A stretch of DNA of 64,000 bases from Glaciimonas sp. (GCA_012927625.1 JABBOV010000012.1:248001-312000); one strand, 5' to 3'. Positions 1 to 8,630 are shown, counted from the first letter of the stretch. Notes: generated by a model from the letters alone, not told the origin. Numbers and translations: made by a program.

Positions 1-3000
1 TGCTGCTGGCGCAAAACGAGTTTTCTGCCTTCCTGAAAGCTGACGACAACGAGCGCGGCGAATTGCTGGAAACCCTGACCGGCAGCGCCATCTATAGCGC
101 CCTGTCGCAGCGCGCCTTTGCCCGCGCCAAGGAAGAACAGTTCAAATTGCAGCGCATCAATGACCAACTGGCCGATCAGCGACCGCTCCCCGACAATATC
201 CGCAGCCAACTGGAACAAGACAGCAGCGCCGCCAACGTCGCCGTCAGCACGCTTGATTTGCGCAAAACTGAACTCGACATCCAACTGCGCTGGCATCAGG
301 ACGACGACAAATTCCACCAGAACGAACAACTGGCGCAAACCCAATTGCAGCAAAGGCAAGCGCAACAAGAAGCCGCAGCCGAACGCCGCACCGATCTGCA
401 ACGGGTTGAATCGGTTCAAACCGCCCGCCCGTTGGTGGCCGAAGTCGACCGACTGGCGCGCACCATCGCCCAGGATCACAGCGCGATTACCGATTGCCAG
501 GCCAAGCTGACCAACACCGGGCAAACCCGCCAGCAAGCCGACGCCGCGCTGGAAATCGCGCAACGCACGCTGGCGGACGCCGAGCAAGCGCAAAGCAACG
601 CCGCCCCCACGCTGGATCAAGCCAAGGCGCTCGACGCCCGCATCGACACATCGCTGCCCGCGCATCGCCAAGCGCAGCAAGCGCAAATCGATGCCGACCA
701 AACCGCTGCGCTGGCCCACAACAACCTGCACAGCAAGCAAACCGAAATCAACGACGCGCAACAAAAGCAGCAAGCCACCGAACATTGGCTGGCACAACAC
801 GCAGCGCTACAAACGCTCGCGGAAAGTTGGCCGCGCTGGGATATACTCCTAAAGCAAGCATGCACTTTCCGCATTGAAACAGTTCATGTTAAAGGCATAC
901 TGGCAACATTTTTACAAACTGAAGCCAAGCAGAGCGCACAGTTCAACGCGACGACCCAGGCGCTTGCCGCAGCCGGCATCACACTGAATGAGGCCGACCA
1001 GCAGCGCCGGCACGCCGCGCAGCAACACGCCAGCATCGACATCGCCGCGCTGCAAGCGCGCAAGCACAACGCAGAAATCCGCCGCGACCAACTCGGCAGC
1101 GCCGAGCAAATCTGGCGCGCACTGGCCGAGCACCAAACCCGCCAACAAGCGCTGCGCACGCAAAGCCAAAACAGCCGGCACGCCGCAACCCAAGCCGATA
1201 CTGCATTGGCCCAAGTCAGCGCACAGATCCCGGCGCACATCGCTGCATTGGCGCAAGCCGAGCGCTCGCTAAAAAGCGCCGAAGCCGCCTGCGGTGAAAA
1301 CGTAGAAACCTTGCGCGCCGCGCTGGAACCGGACGCGCCCTGCCCGGTCTGCGGCGCTACCGCGCATCCGTATTCTGTAGACAATCCGCAACTGCACGCG
1401 ATGCTGGCCAGCCTGCAAACCGAAGTGGCCCGGTGCCGCCAGCAATCTCAACACGCGCACCAACAGCACGCCACCCACAGCGCTGACGCCGCCAGCCACC
1501 GCCGCCAATTGGCTGCCACCGGGCAAGAACAACAACAATTGCAGGCCGCGCTAGAAAGCCACCGCCAAGACTGGCAAGCGCACCCGATTGCCAGTGAATT
1601 AACAGAGATTGATGCCGCACAACAAGCCGACTGGTTTGCCAGCCAGCGCAACACCGTCCAAACCCAACTACACAGCATCAACCAGATCGAGGCCGATTGG
1701 CGTAACGCCGCTCAAGCCAAAGACCAAGCCCAGGCAGCATTCGAGCGCGCCGCGACAGAACACAACGCAAAGAAAGAAGCCGCCGGCGCGATGCAAACCG
1801 CACTGTTTGAGACCCAATCCAGACAACGCGCCAGCGCCGAACAAAAGCACCAAAGCCAGCAACGCTTAACCCAGTGCCTGAACCAACTCGATGCCGCCTT
1901 CAGCGACCCACTTGACGCGAAAAATGGAAAAATCGGTTGGAGAATCGACTGGCAGCAAGAGCCGGACGCCTTCTACAGTCAATGCGAGCAAAACGTAGAG
2001 CAATGGCAAACCCAGCGCAACGCCCGCGACCAAGGTCTGCAACGCAACGCCACTCTGACGCTGGAACGCAGCGGATTGTTCGATGCGCACAGCAAGGCAG
2101 CAGCCGATCAATTGCGCGCCAGCAGCGCCTTCGCCGCCAGCGATGCCGCATTGAAAGCGATGCAAGCCCAGCGCCATGCGCTATTCAACGGCCAGCAAGT
2201 ACAACAAATTGAAACGCAACTTGCCAACGCGATTGCCGCCGCCAAAACCGTATTGCTCCAGCGCACCCAAGCCAGCAACGACAGCAAGCAAGCCCAAACC
2301 CGTTTTAGAGAAGCGCTGGAACAAGCCAAAGCGCGCCTCGCCAGCCACACCAGCGAAGCCCAAGCCGCCGCCGAGCAAGTCGCCGACTGGATCAGCCGCG
2401 TTAATGTGGCAAACAATGTTGCAAATAGTTTTGCAAATAAAGTTGCCGACAACGCCGACTCCGACAACGCATTAGCACTATTCGACGCCACCCAACTGCA
2501 CGCGCTGCTAGCCCACCCCGCCGACTGGATCGCCTTTGAGCGCAAACAATTGCACGCAATCGACGCGGAAGTTCATCAAGCCGCCACCGTGCTGCAAGAG
2601 CGCAGCAGCCAACGGCAAGCGCATCAGCAACAGCGCCCACCGCAAGATACCAATCCAGTCGATACAACCCATACAGAAAACTCGCTGGACGCAACACAAG
2701 CCGATGCGATTGCGCCCCAGCTTGCAACCGACCTCAGCGCTAACCCAATAGACACGCTGCAGCAAGCGCTGCACACCCTGGCCGCCGAGCGCCAGAGCGC
2801 CCACGCCAAAGCCACCGAACTGCAACTGTCATTAGCCCAAGACCAGGCGCGCCGCGTGCATGCGGCCGACATGTTCACCACCATCGCCAAGCAGGAAGCC
2901 ACCTACCGGCTGTGGGCGACACTCAACGACCTGATCGGCGCTGCCGACGGCAAAAAATTCCGCAACTACGCGCAGCAAACCACGCTCGATGTACTGCTCG

Positions 3001-3404
3001 GCTACGCCAACCGCCACCTGAACGCACTCTCGCGCCGCTACCGGCTGCAACGCATCAGCGACACGCTGGCGCTGATGGTGGTCGATCAGGATATGGGGGA
3101 TGAATTACGCTCAGTCCACTCGCTATCCGGCGGCGAATCTTTCCTGGTTTCGCTAGCGCTGGCGCTCGGCCTCGCATCGCTATCAAGCAACCGGGTACGA
3201 GTCGAATCGCTGTTCATCGACGAAGGTTTCGGCAGTTTGGATGCCGACACCTTGCGCGTTGCGATGGACGCGCTAGACGGCCTGCAATCGATGGGCCGCA
3301 AAGTCGGCGTGATCTCGCATGTGCAGGAAATGACGGAACGGATTGCGACCAGGATATTGGTGCAGAGGACGGCGGGGGGACGGAGTTTGGTGGGGGTTGG
3401 GTGA
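1..3404 (+). CDS. sbcC: SbcC exonuclease subunit, 5' end outside window
   Basis: Large SMC/Rad50-like ATPase subunit of the SbcCD nuclease, which processes DNA hairpins and blocked ends in the cytoplasm. The reading frame is open from base 3, so the N-terminal Walker A part lies upstream of the window. Visible are a conserved stretch LLAQNEFSAFLKA at the start, long Gln/Ala-rich coiled coils, the zinc-hook motif CPVC encoded near 1341-1352, a second coiled-coil arm, then the ABC signature LSGGES near 3123-3140 and Walker B LFIDEGFGSLD near 3211-3245. A short AT-richer segment near 2401-2470 codes for repeated VAN units, which may be a local expansion. sbcD would be expected upstream. The last 40 or so codons plus flank recur at 7428-7654. 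Confidence 0.95.
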   Translation, partial: LLAQNEFSAFLKADDNERGELLETLTGSAIYSALSQRAFARAKEEQFKLQRINDQLADQRPLPDNIRSQLEQDSSAANVAVSTLDLRKTELDIQLRWHQDDDKFHQNEQLAQTQLQQRQAQQEAAAERRTDLQRVESVQTARPLVAEVDRLARTIAQDHSAITDCQAKLTNTGQTRQQADAALEIAQRTLADAEQAQSNAAPTLDQAKALDARIDTSLPAHRQAQQAQIDADQTAALAHNNLHSKQTEINDAQQKQQATEHWLAQHAALQTLAESWPRWDILLKQACTFRIETVHVKGILATFLQTEAKQSAQFNATTQALAAAGITLNEADQQRRHAAQQHASIDIAALQARKHNAEIRRDQLGSAEQIWRALAEHQTRQQALRTQSQNSRHAATQADTALAQVSAQIPAHIAALAQAERSLKSAEAACGENVETLRAALEPDAPCPVCGATAHPYSVDNPQLHAMLASLQTEVARCRQQSQHAHQQHATHSADAASHRRQLAATGQEQQQLQAALESHRQDWQAHPIASELTEIDAAQQADWFASQRNTVQTQLHSINQIEADWRNAAQAKDQAQAAFERAATEHNAKKEAAGAMQTALFETQSRQRASAEQKHQSQQRLTQCLNQLDAAFSDPLDAKNGKIGWRIDWQQEPDAFYSQCEQNVEQWQTQRNARDQGLQRNATLTLERSGLFDAHSKAAADQLRASSAFAASDAALKAMQAQRHALFNGQQVQQIETQLANAIAAAKTVLLQRTQASNDSKQAQTRFREALEQAKARLASHTSEAQAAAEQVADWISRVNVANNVANSFANKVADNADSDNALALFDATQLHALLAHPADWIAFERKQLHAIDAEVHQAATVLQERSSQRQAHQQQRPPQDTNPVDTTHTENSLDATQADAIAPQLATDLSANPIDTLQQALHTLAAERQSAHAKATELQLSLAQDQARRVHAADMFTTIAKQEATYRLWATLNDLIGAADGKKFRNYAQQTTLDVLLGYANRHLNALSRRYRLQRISDTLALMVVDQDMGDELRSVHSLSGGESFLVSLALALGLASLSSNRVRVESLFIDEGFGSLDADTLRVAMDALDGLQSMGRKVGVISHVQEMTERIATRILVQRTAGGRSLVGVG

Positions 3405-3527
3405 GGTGGTTGCTTTTTTGGAATAATTACTATCAATGCAACCAAATCCACTATAGTTTCCAGCGGGGCAGAAACATGAATATAAATAAAACCGTGGTTT
3501 GTCCTATTACTCTATGGGAGGAACTAT

Positions 3528-3728
3528 ATGAATATTAAAAACGCTTTCCTGAGCAGTTTTCTGCCTTTTTCATCTGTGGTGTTTCTGCCAGCATACCCCG
3601 CGCCGGAGCTTAAGATAAGTCAGCATGTGTGGCTTGAGTTCAGCATTAGCGAGAAGGCAGCTGACCAAAATACTTCGTTTTTGGTGGTCAGTCGTTCCGT
3701 CTTGCCATATAGCGCCAAACTGGTATGA
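3528..3728 (+). CDS. Possible small exported protein, unknown
   Basis: A 66-residue frame preceded by a good ribosome-binding site (GGGAGGAAC just upstream of the ATG). The N-terminus has a hydrophobic stretch that could be a signal peptide (NAFLSSFLPFSSVVFLPAYPA). No family is recognised. It follows a short frame starting at 3477 in the sbcC 3' flank and overlaps the 3' end of the convergent membrane-protein gene by about 40 bases, which lowers confidence. It may be a real small gene or the truncated 5' end of a lost gene, because the region between the two sbcC tails looks rearranged. Confidence 0.3.
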   Translation: MNIKNAFLSSFLPFSSVVFLPAYPAPELKISQHVWLEFSISEKAADQNTSFLVVSRSVLPYSAKLV

Positions 3729-4074
3729 AGATAGAAATTAAGGCTACCGCAATCGGAGCAATGACGAAAATGATTAGATAAAAGGTTGGTAGTCGAGCCG
3801 AGCCAGCGGTAGATTGGCCTAATAGAGAGAGTGGGCCAAAGGTAAATAAATGAATGCTGCTAACGACCAGTGTTACGATTACATACATCCTACCAATCAA
3901 AGGCACTAGCAGGCTAGTTATCGTGAGGGACAGCACTGCCAAGATCCATCCAACCCCGGGTAGGCCCAAACTCAAGATAACCGACAGAAATGAAACGAGA
4001 ATACAGAATACGCCAGTATAAACTGAGGACCGACGTATTCTGCAGTTACCCATATTGAGCGATGCTTCGATCAA
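3688..4074 (-). CDS. Hypothetical membrane protein, third gene of unknown operon
   Basis: A 128-residue protein with four likely membrane segments: VYTGVFCILVSFLSVIL, GWILAVLSLTITSLLVPLI, YVIVTLVVSSIHLFTFG and YLIIFVIAPIAVALISIFI. It ends in a short basic tail (RYMARRND). Its ATG overlaps the stop codon of the upstream gene by the 4-base ATGA arrangement, so it is probably translated together with the exported protein at 4071-4808. No family is recognised. The position suggests a membrane partner for the two exported proteins encoded upstream. Confidence 0.6.
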   Translation of the reverse strand: MIEASLNMGNCRIRRSSVYTGVFCILVSFLSVILSLGLPGVGWILAVLSLTITSLLVPLIGRMYVIVTLVVSSIHLFTFGPLSLLGQSTAGSARLPTFYLIIFVIAPIAVALISIFIPVWRYMARRND

Positions 4075-4808
4075 TGTAGTTCATGCGCAAGCAAATTTGC
4101 AGTGATGTGGGGTGCGGCTTTTGTTTTGGTACCAGGAATCAGGTCAGGGCCAAAAGTAAGCATGTAAAATTTATTTCCCTCCACCCATACAACTTCCTCA
4201 ATGGTCTGTGCGTCATCCCCGGTAAAGACCTTTGAAATGGCGGGCTTGCCATGTACCCGAGTATTTACCGCCTCTTTAATCATGTAGAACTTTCCTCCGG
4301 TGGCGCCGAGGTCGACTTCAGACAACCGAACGCTTCCCGCTCCATCGATTTGGAAAAACCGGTCAATGCCCGTCCAGGCGTCATTGAGCTTGGTTCCACT
4401 CGGCGCAGCCACAACTAATACTCCCCGGCTAAACGAGGCTGCCTTAAAGCCATGCTTCAACGTCGATAAGTCTTTATGCACTTCAGGGGTAGAACGCTCA
4501 GCATTGTTCTGCTGATTATTCGCAAGGTTTTGGCGCGCGAGATAGGTTTTAGCGGCATTCATATTGTTAAAAAAACCCTTTACCATTATTGGTTCTTTTT
4601 CGAGCGGACTAAATCCATCGGCTGCCATAACGAACGTGTTTTTCCGCATCTTGTCTGCTTCACCGGGCGGCAGGGGGAGTGGCATCTTCTCCAAGCTCAC
4701 AAGCTCGACCATATCCGTAGTTTGGGTTTTGTTTGCTGGTCCACTCGCTACTTGCGCAAAAACGTTCGATGTAATCAAAACACCGAGAATGCTAATCATT
4801 ATTTTCAT
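4071..4808 (-). CDS. Hypothetical exported protein
   Basis: A 245-residue protein with a cleavable signal peptide (MKIMISILGVLITSNVFA) and an AAGGA ribosome-binding site. The mature part has no cysteine-rich or catalytic motif that I recognise. It is a soluble mixed sequence with a Leu/Pro segment (KMPLPLPPGE) near the N-terminus. Gene order, short gaps and the 4-base overlap with the membrane protein downstream indicate one operon of three genes (5212 to 3688). Function unknown, likely periplasmic. Confidence 0.65.
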   Translation of the reverse strand: MKIMISILGVLITSNVFAQVASGPANKTQTTDMVELVSLEKMPLPLPPGEADKMRKNTFVMAADGFSPLEKEPIMVKGFFNNMNAAKTYLARQNLANNQQNNAERSTPEVHKDLSTLKHGFKAASFSRGVLVVAAPSGTKLNDAWTGIDRFFQIDGAGSVRLSEVDLGATGGKFYMIKEAVNTRVHGKPAISKVFTGDDAQTIEEVVWVEGNKFYMLTFGPDLIPGTKTKAAPHITANLLAHELH

Positions 4809-4828
4809 GTCATATCCTTAAATCAGTA

Positions 4829-5212
4829 TTACACGGACGGAAAGAAAAATCCCAAGTTGCAATTGCTGGCATATGTTCGGCCCAAAGACCATGTCCCAAA
4901 ATAAGAAACCCAGCTCCAATGATCACCGACAACGTTATAGCCACCTGAAAATCCTTCGTTCCAGTGAACGGCAGCAGCTCGAAAACTATAAAGCCATCCT
5001 GTCGACGCACCGGAGTCCCACACACCGTTTTTTTGATGGTAACTGCTCGTCCATAACCAGTAATTCGTTCCTGGCCAATCCCATGTAATGCTTTCATTAT
5101 TAATACAGTTTGCACGGCTGAACCAAACCAAGCCAGCTTGTGACGGCGCTGCATAAAAGATAGCGCTTCCGAGTAATACGCAGACAATGAATTTTTTAAG
5201 CCTTCGAAACAT
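4829..5212 (-). CDS. Small Trp/Tyr-rich exported protein
   Basis: A 127-residue protein with a clear signal peptide (KKFIVCVLLGSAIFYAAPSQA) and a GGGGAG ribosome-binding site. The mature part of about 100 residues is strikingly rich in Trp, Tyr, Ser and Gly (for example WDWPGTNYWLWTSSYH and GDHWSWVSYFGTW) and has two cysteines near its ends that could form a disulphide. Aromatic composition of this kind occurs in secreted beta-rich binding proteins and some bacteriocin-like proteins, but no family is recognised. It is the first gene of the three-gene operon running to 3688. Confidence 0.6.
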   Translation of the reverse strand: MFRRLKKFIVCVLLGSAIFYAAPSQAGLVWFSRANCINNESITWDWPGTNYWLWTSSYHQKNGVWDSGASTGWLYSFRAAAVHWNEGFSGGYNVVGDHWSWVSYFGTWSLGRTYASNCNLGFFFPSV

Positions 5213-5353
5213 TGAATTATCTCCCCTAATTTGTTAAATATTTGACACTACCATGAGTGCAAAAAGAGAACAGTTGCTACCAGGAATGATAAATTTTTTG
5301 TATCAAATTGAAAATACTTTTTTGAAACTATTTCTCGAAATGCAATAATCCTA

Positions 5354-5382
5354 CAAGACCGTAAGGCGCAATTCGTAGGGCA
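5354..5382 (+). repeat. Dispersed repeat, core part only
   Basis: The core CCGTAAGGCGCAATTCGTAG of the intergenic repeat family, described most fully at 7113-7266. It directly abuts the IS6 transposase remnant, suggesting the insertion occurred in or next to a repeat copy. Confidence 0.7.
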
Positions 5383-5590
5383 ATGGACAAGGAAGGCAAG
5401 ACAGTCGACTTTCTGCTGACCGCAAAGAGAGACAAAGCTGCTGCCAAGCGGTTCTTCGACAAGGCCATGCGAGCCAACGATATCCCTAAAAAAATCACGA
5501 TGGATAAGATCGGCGCGAATAAAGCAAGCGGCGATTGATGAAATCGATACCGGCATGGATACGCCGATGGAGGTGTCGGCGCCGGTGTAG
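5383..5590 (+). pseudogene. IS6-family transposase fragment
   Basis: The frame from 5383 encodes MDKEGKTVDFLLTAKRDK and continues through KRFFDKAM and KITMDKIGANKA. This matches the central DDE-domain part of IS6/IS26-type transposases, which carry DKAGKTVDFLLTAKRD followed by a KITIDKSGANKAA stretch. The frame breaks near 5525-5535, and the homology resumes one frame over (AAIDEIDTGMDTPMEV) to a stop at 5588-5590. Neither end of the transposase nor terminal inverted repeats are visible, so this is a dead internal fragment of about 70 codons. It ends 2 bases before the stop codon of the convergent SDR gene. Confidence 0.75.
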
Positions 5591-5592
5591 TG

Positions 5593-6306
5593 CTACCAGG
5601 GCAGTTCGGCGCCGTTGTACGATTTGAATGAGCCACTGTCGCTGGGCGTCAGCGTATCGAGCACGCGCAGCATGTCGGCGGCTGCGTCGTTTGCGGGACG
5701 CCCAATGATCTCACCTCGAAACGGCCGCGACAGGCGCGAGTTGACCGTGCCGGGATGCAGCGCGACCAGCACGCTATTCTTCTGATGGCGTGCGACCTCG
5801 ATGGCCGCCGTTTTAATCAGCATATTGAGCGCGGTCTTCGAAGCGCGGTAGCTGTACCAGCCACCCAGCCGATTGTCGCTGATGCTGCCCACTTTTGCCG
5901 ACAACATCGCCATGATGGCGCGTTCGTCGTCGAGCAGAGGCGTAAAGTGGCGCAGCATCAGCGCGGGGCCGAAGGTATTCACCTGGAAAATCGCCTGCAT
6001 CTGCGTGTAGTTCAGGTCAGCCAGGCGCTTCTCTGGCATGAACGACTGGTTGTGCAGCATACCGGCGGCGTTGATGATCAGGTGGTAGCGCGGGCCTGTA
6101 GCGAGCTTGCGCGCGGCGTCGGCGATGCTGTTTTCGTCGGCGAAGTCGAGGCGCGGCGTTGAATGGCGATGCAGTCCATGCACGGATGCACAGCGCGGCG
6201 AATCTCTCAGCAAATCGACGAAAGCCGCGCCGATCGTGCCGGATGCTCCTATCACCAATGCGTGAAACCGGTCGGGAAGGCTGCCCATCATGGCGTGCTG
6301 CTCCAT
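5593..6306 (-). CDS. SDR-family oxidoreductase
   Basis: Short-chain dehydrogenase/reductase of about 237 residues, presumably NAD(P)-dependent and cytoplasmic. It has the Rossmann glycine motif GASGTIG near residue 20, NAAG near residue 80, and the catalytic YxxxK (YRASK), followed by a typical LHPGTVNSRLSRPF segment. The start at 6306 (MEQHAMMG) was chosen because the longer frame would begin inside the terminator of the upstream fasciclin gene. Substrate unknown; the sequence resembles small SDRs of the C-factor/YciK kind. The 3' end lies against the IS6 fragment but appears intact. Confidence 0.85.
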   Translation of the reverse strand: MEQHAMMGSLPDRFHALVIGASGTIGAAFVDLLRDSPRCASVHGLHRHSTPRLDFADENSIADAARKLATGPRYHLIINAAGMLHNQSFMPEKRLADLNYTQMQAIFQVNTFGPALMLRHFTPLLDDERAIMAMLSAKVGSISDNRLGGWYSYRASKTALNMLIKTAAIEVARHQKNSVLVALHPGTVNSRLSRPFRGEIIGRPANDAAADMLRVLDTLTPSDSGSFKSYNGAELPW

Positions 6307-6325
6307 CTTCAAGTTCGGCTGATTA

Positions 6326-6355
6326 AAAAAAACGCCAACATCGAGGTTGGCGTTG
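6326..6355 (-). terminator. Rho-independent terminator of fasciclin gene
   Basis: On the minus strand AACGCCAAC, a 6-base loop and GTTGGCGTT are followed by a run of T. It sits about 30 bases after the fasciclin stop and separates it from the SDR gene. Confidence 0.85.
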
Positions 6356-6382
6356 CGTATGCCGCGATCGAGCACGCACCGA

Positions 6383-6841
6383 TTACATCTTCGGCATCAA
6401 AACGGTGTCGATGACGTGGATGACGCCATTGTCAGCGGCGATATCGGTCTTGGTAACGTGCGCTTTGTCGACCGTCACTTTGCCTTTCTTACTCATGATG
6501 TTCACCGAGGCGCCTTCGACTGTCTTGACCATTCCTGGCTTGATGTCAGCAGCCATTACCTTGCCTGATATCACGTGGTATGTCAGAACCTTGACCAGTG
6601 CTGGCTTATCCTTGAGCAGAGCATCGAGCTTTGCCTTGGGTATCTTGTCGAACGCAGCGTCGGTCGGCGCAAATACCGTGAACGGCCCCGGGCCCTTGAG
6701 CGTGTCAACCAGGCCCGCGGCTTCGATTGCTGTCACTAAGGTGTTGAACGTGCCGGCCGATTTGGCCGTATCTACGATGTCGGCTGCACTTGCAGAGCCA
6801 AACGCCATGGCAAATGCTGCTGCGATGAGAATTTTTTTCAT
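6383..6841 (-). CDS. Secreted fasciclin (FAS1) domain protein
   Basis: A 152-residue protein with a signal peptide ([19 protein letters not shown]) and one FAS1 domain filling the rest. The H1 motif [11 protein letters not shown] and the H2 motif [13 protein letters not shown] are both clear. The start at 6841 is supported by GGAG six bases upstream; the frame could begin 12 bases earlier without a ribosome site. FAS1 proteins are exported and are linked to adhesion or cell-surface roles; the exact role here is unknown. It is transcribed alone and ends in a strong terminator. Confidence 0.92.
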   Translation of the reverse strand: MKKILIAAAFAMAFGSASAADIVDTAKSAGTFNTLVTAIEAAGLVDTLKGPGPFTVFAPTDAAFDKIPKAKLDALLKDKPALVKVLTYHVISGKVMAADIKPGMVKTVEGASVNIMSKKGKVTVDKAHVTKTDIAADNGVIHVIDTVLMPKM

Positions 6842-7112
6842 TTTGAACTCCAATAATTACAACAATTTAACTGACGCAAAATGCGTGTTTCTAATGATCA
6901 TCACAGGATTACGCGGTGACCATGGCATGCCTTGAACCTATAGCGAACCGAAGGCATCAAATGCTATCGCCGAAATTTTGGTTTGTAAAACGTAATTTGA
7001 TATAAATTTATTCCGGGTCAATATAGGTTCATTTTCTTGCCGGATGCGGCCCCCCTGGCCTTGAAATCGACCGGATAGTTCGGTCTTCCCTTCCTGTTAC
7101 CACATTGCATTT
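6842..7112. other. Intergenic region without a recognisable gene
   Basis: AT-rich upstream region of the leftward fasciclin gene, which presumably contains its promoter. No convincing coding frame. Beyond it the dispersed repeat begins at 7113, and a second palindromic segment runs to the sbcC-tail copy at 7428. Confidence 0.5.
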
Positions 7113-7266
7113 CAAGGCCGTAAGGTGCAATTCGTAGGGCGTCAATAAGCGCAGCGCACTGCGCCGCATTTTCTTACATATACCTACAAGTGTATTTTTA
7201 AATACCACATGTAATATATGCGGAAAAATGCCTATTTTAAGTAATACTCCAACTATTTTATAAAGA
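7113..7266 (+). repeat. Dispersed two-part repeat, full copy
   Basis: Best full copy of the family. Part 1 is a GC-rich core (GGCCGTAAGGTGCAATTCGT, then AGGGCGTCAATAAGCGCAGC) able to fold on itself. Part 2 is AT-rich: ACCTACAAGTGTATTTTTAA, then ATGTAATATATGCG, ATGCCTATTTTAA, ATACTCCA and TTTTATAAA. Related copies occur at 10225, 13026, 16919, 20127 and 38556. Core-only copies occur at 5354 and 8579, and an inverted core end lies at about 7407-7426. Confidence 0.8.
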
Positions 7267-7427
7267 TAGGAAGACTGGGTAGCGCAACTTATAATCCCTG
7301 CGCTGCCACCATGCGGCGCAATGGTGAAGCAGGGATTTCGTGGGGTACTGCCCCGCGCCTGCGCAACGGTATCCGCTTGCAAGCGGATATGCGCCCTGCA
7401 AGGGCTGCGCTTATTACGCCCTACCCG

Positions 7428-7654
7428 CTGCAATCGATGGGCCGCAAAGTCAGCGTGATCTCGCATGTGCAGGAAATGACGGAGCGGACCGCGACCAGAA
7501 TATTGGCGAAGAGGACGGCGGCAGGGAGGAGTTTGGTGGGGGTTGGGTAGGATGATTGCCTTATTGAAATAATTACCATAAATGCAAGCAAATCCACTAT
7601 AGTTTCCAGCGGGGTAGAAGCGTGAACATGAATAAAATCGTGGTCTGCCCCTAT
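7428..7654 (+). pseudogene. Duplicated 3' end of sbcC plus its downstream flank
   Basis: These bases closely match 3282-3507: the last 40 or so codons of SbcC (LQSMGRKVSVISHVQEMTER through SLVGVG and a stop at 7548-7550) and then about 100 bases of the 3' flank, including the segment CCACTATAGTTTCCAGCGGG. The reading frame and stop position are kept but several residues differ, for example G to S and I to T. There is no upstream sbcC sequence. The copy starts at a repeat end (TTATTACGCCCTAC). It marks a duplication or insertion event around 3508-7427. Confidence 0.88.
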
Positions 7655-8515
7655 CACTTCAAAACAACCTTGATGAGAAAAACGTTGAACAAAAAAATAG
7701 CGCTAACAATATTTCAAGCTCGTGCGGGCGATCATAATGATTTGGCAATGTCGGGTGCTGCGTCGATTGGTGCAATGCTTTCGAAACGCCTTGGATTAAT
7801 TCCCAACACGATTGGCAAACCAGAGCCTGCCCTAAATTCCAATTGGAAAGTAGAGCTGGATGCGGCAATGCCCGCGCTACGGGCCATGGCTGAACGCTAT
7901 GAAACTATCCTTGAACAAGGCTGTGCGCTTCTTACCGCATCCAGCCGTTGCGCGGCGTCACTGTCGACCCTACCCGTTGTGGCAAGGCATCGCCCGGATG
8001 CGTGTGTTGTTTGGTTTGACGCGCATGCTGATTTCAACACCCCCGAAAATACCATAACGGGATATCTTGGGGGCTTGGCCCTGGCCGGTACTGTGGGCCT
8101 TTGGGATTCGGGGCTTGGTGGAGACCTCAACATCTCGAATGTGGTACTTGTCGGTGCCCGCGATATCGATCCGCCAGAACAAGCGCTGATTGACGCTGGC
8201 ACGGTACGACTGGTCCCGCCGGGCGCAGATTTTGTGGACCGATTAAGAGAGGTGGTCGCGGGGCGCCCTGTATATGTTCACTTGGATTGCGATGTGCTGA
8301 ACCCTGGCATTGTCCCGACCGACTATCAGCATGAAGGTGGATTATCCCTGGCCGATTTGCATACTGCGTGTATTGTCATCGCAGAAAGCGAGCTTGTAGG
8401 CGTGGAAATTGCAGAGTTTCAGAATGCTTGGGAGGATGGTGGCGAACCCGTCTCTCCCGCCCATCTGCTGGATGCGCTCCAGCCGCTCTTCGACGGATTG
8501 AAGCGAAATTCCTGA
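7628..8515 (+). CDS. Arginase/agmatinase-family protein, atypical
   Basis: Ureohydrolase fold protein of about 296 residues. Conserved metal-site motifs are DAHADFN, HLDCDVLNP and a VEIAEFQNAWED segment in place of the usual E-x-P region. The first metal-ligand motif, normally GGDH or GGDC, reads TASSRC here, so the usual Asp/His is lost and only the Cys aligns. Activity on arginine, agmatine or formiminoglutamate is therefore uncertain. The start is ambiguous: GTG 7622, ATG 7628 and ATG 7673 are all in frame. The first codons lie inside the duplicated sbcC flank, so the leader of this gene may have been replaced or donated by that duplication. Confidence 0.75.
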   Translation: MNKIVVCPYHFKTTLMRKTLNKKIALTIFQARAGDHNDLAMSGAASIGAMLSKRLGLIPNTIGKPEPALNSNWKVELDAAMPALRAMAERYETILEQGCALLTASSRCAASLSTLPVVARHRPDACVVWFDAHADFNTPENTITGYLGGLALAGTVGLWDSGLGGDLNISNVVLVGARDIDPPEQALIDAGTVRLVPPGADFVDRLREVVAGRPVYVHLDCDVLNPGIVPTDYQHEGGLSLADLHTACIVIAESELVGVEIAEFQNAWEDGGEPVSPAHLLDALQPLFDGLKRNS

Positions 8516-8531
8516 CATCCGATCGAAATTA

Positions 8532-8561
8532 ACAAACACCGGGGTGGAAGCCGGTGTTTGT
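8532..8561 (+). terminator. Hairpin after the arginase-family gene
   Basis: Perfect 11-bp stem ACAAACACCGG/CCGGTGTTTGT with an 8-base loop, 16 bases past the stop codon. The T-tract after it is poor, so termination strength is uncertain. Confidence 0.6.
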
Positions 8562-8578
8562 CTGGAGGCAATAGGGAG

Positions 8579-8630
8579 CAAGGCTGTAAGGCGCAATTCG
8601 TAGGGCGCAATGCGCTGCGCTTATTGCGCC
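8579..8630 (+). repeat. Dispersed repeat, core only
   Basis: AAGGCTGTAAGGCGCAATTC followed by an inverted arm (GCGCAATGCGCTGCGCTTAT, then TGCGCC), making a long hairpin. The AT-rich second part is absent. Confidence 0.75.

Noticed and set aside
617-2825. Many long frames on both strands inside sbcC
   Set aside because: They are shadows caused by the GC-rich, Gln/Ala-repetitive coiled-coil coding sequence.
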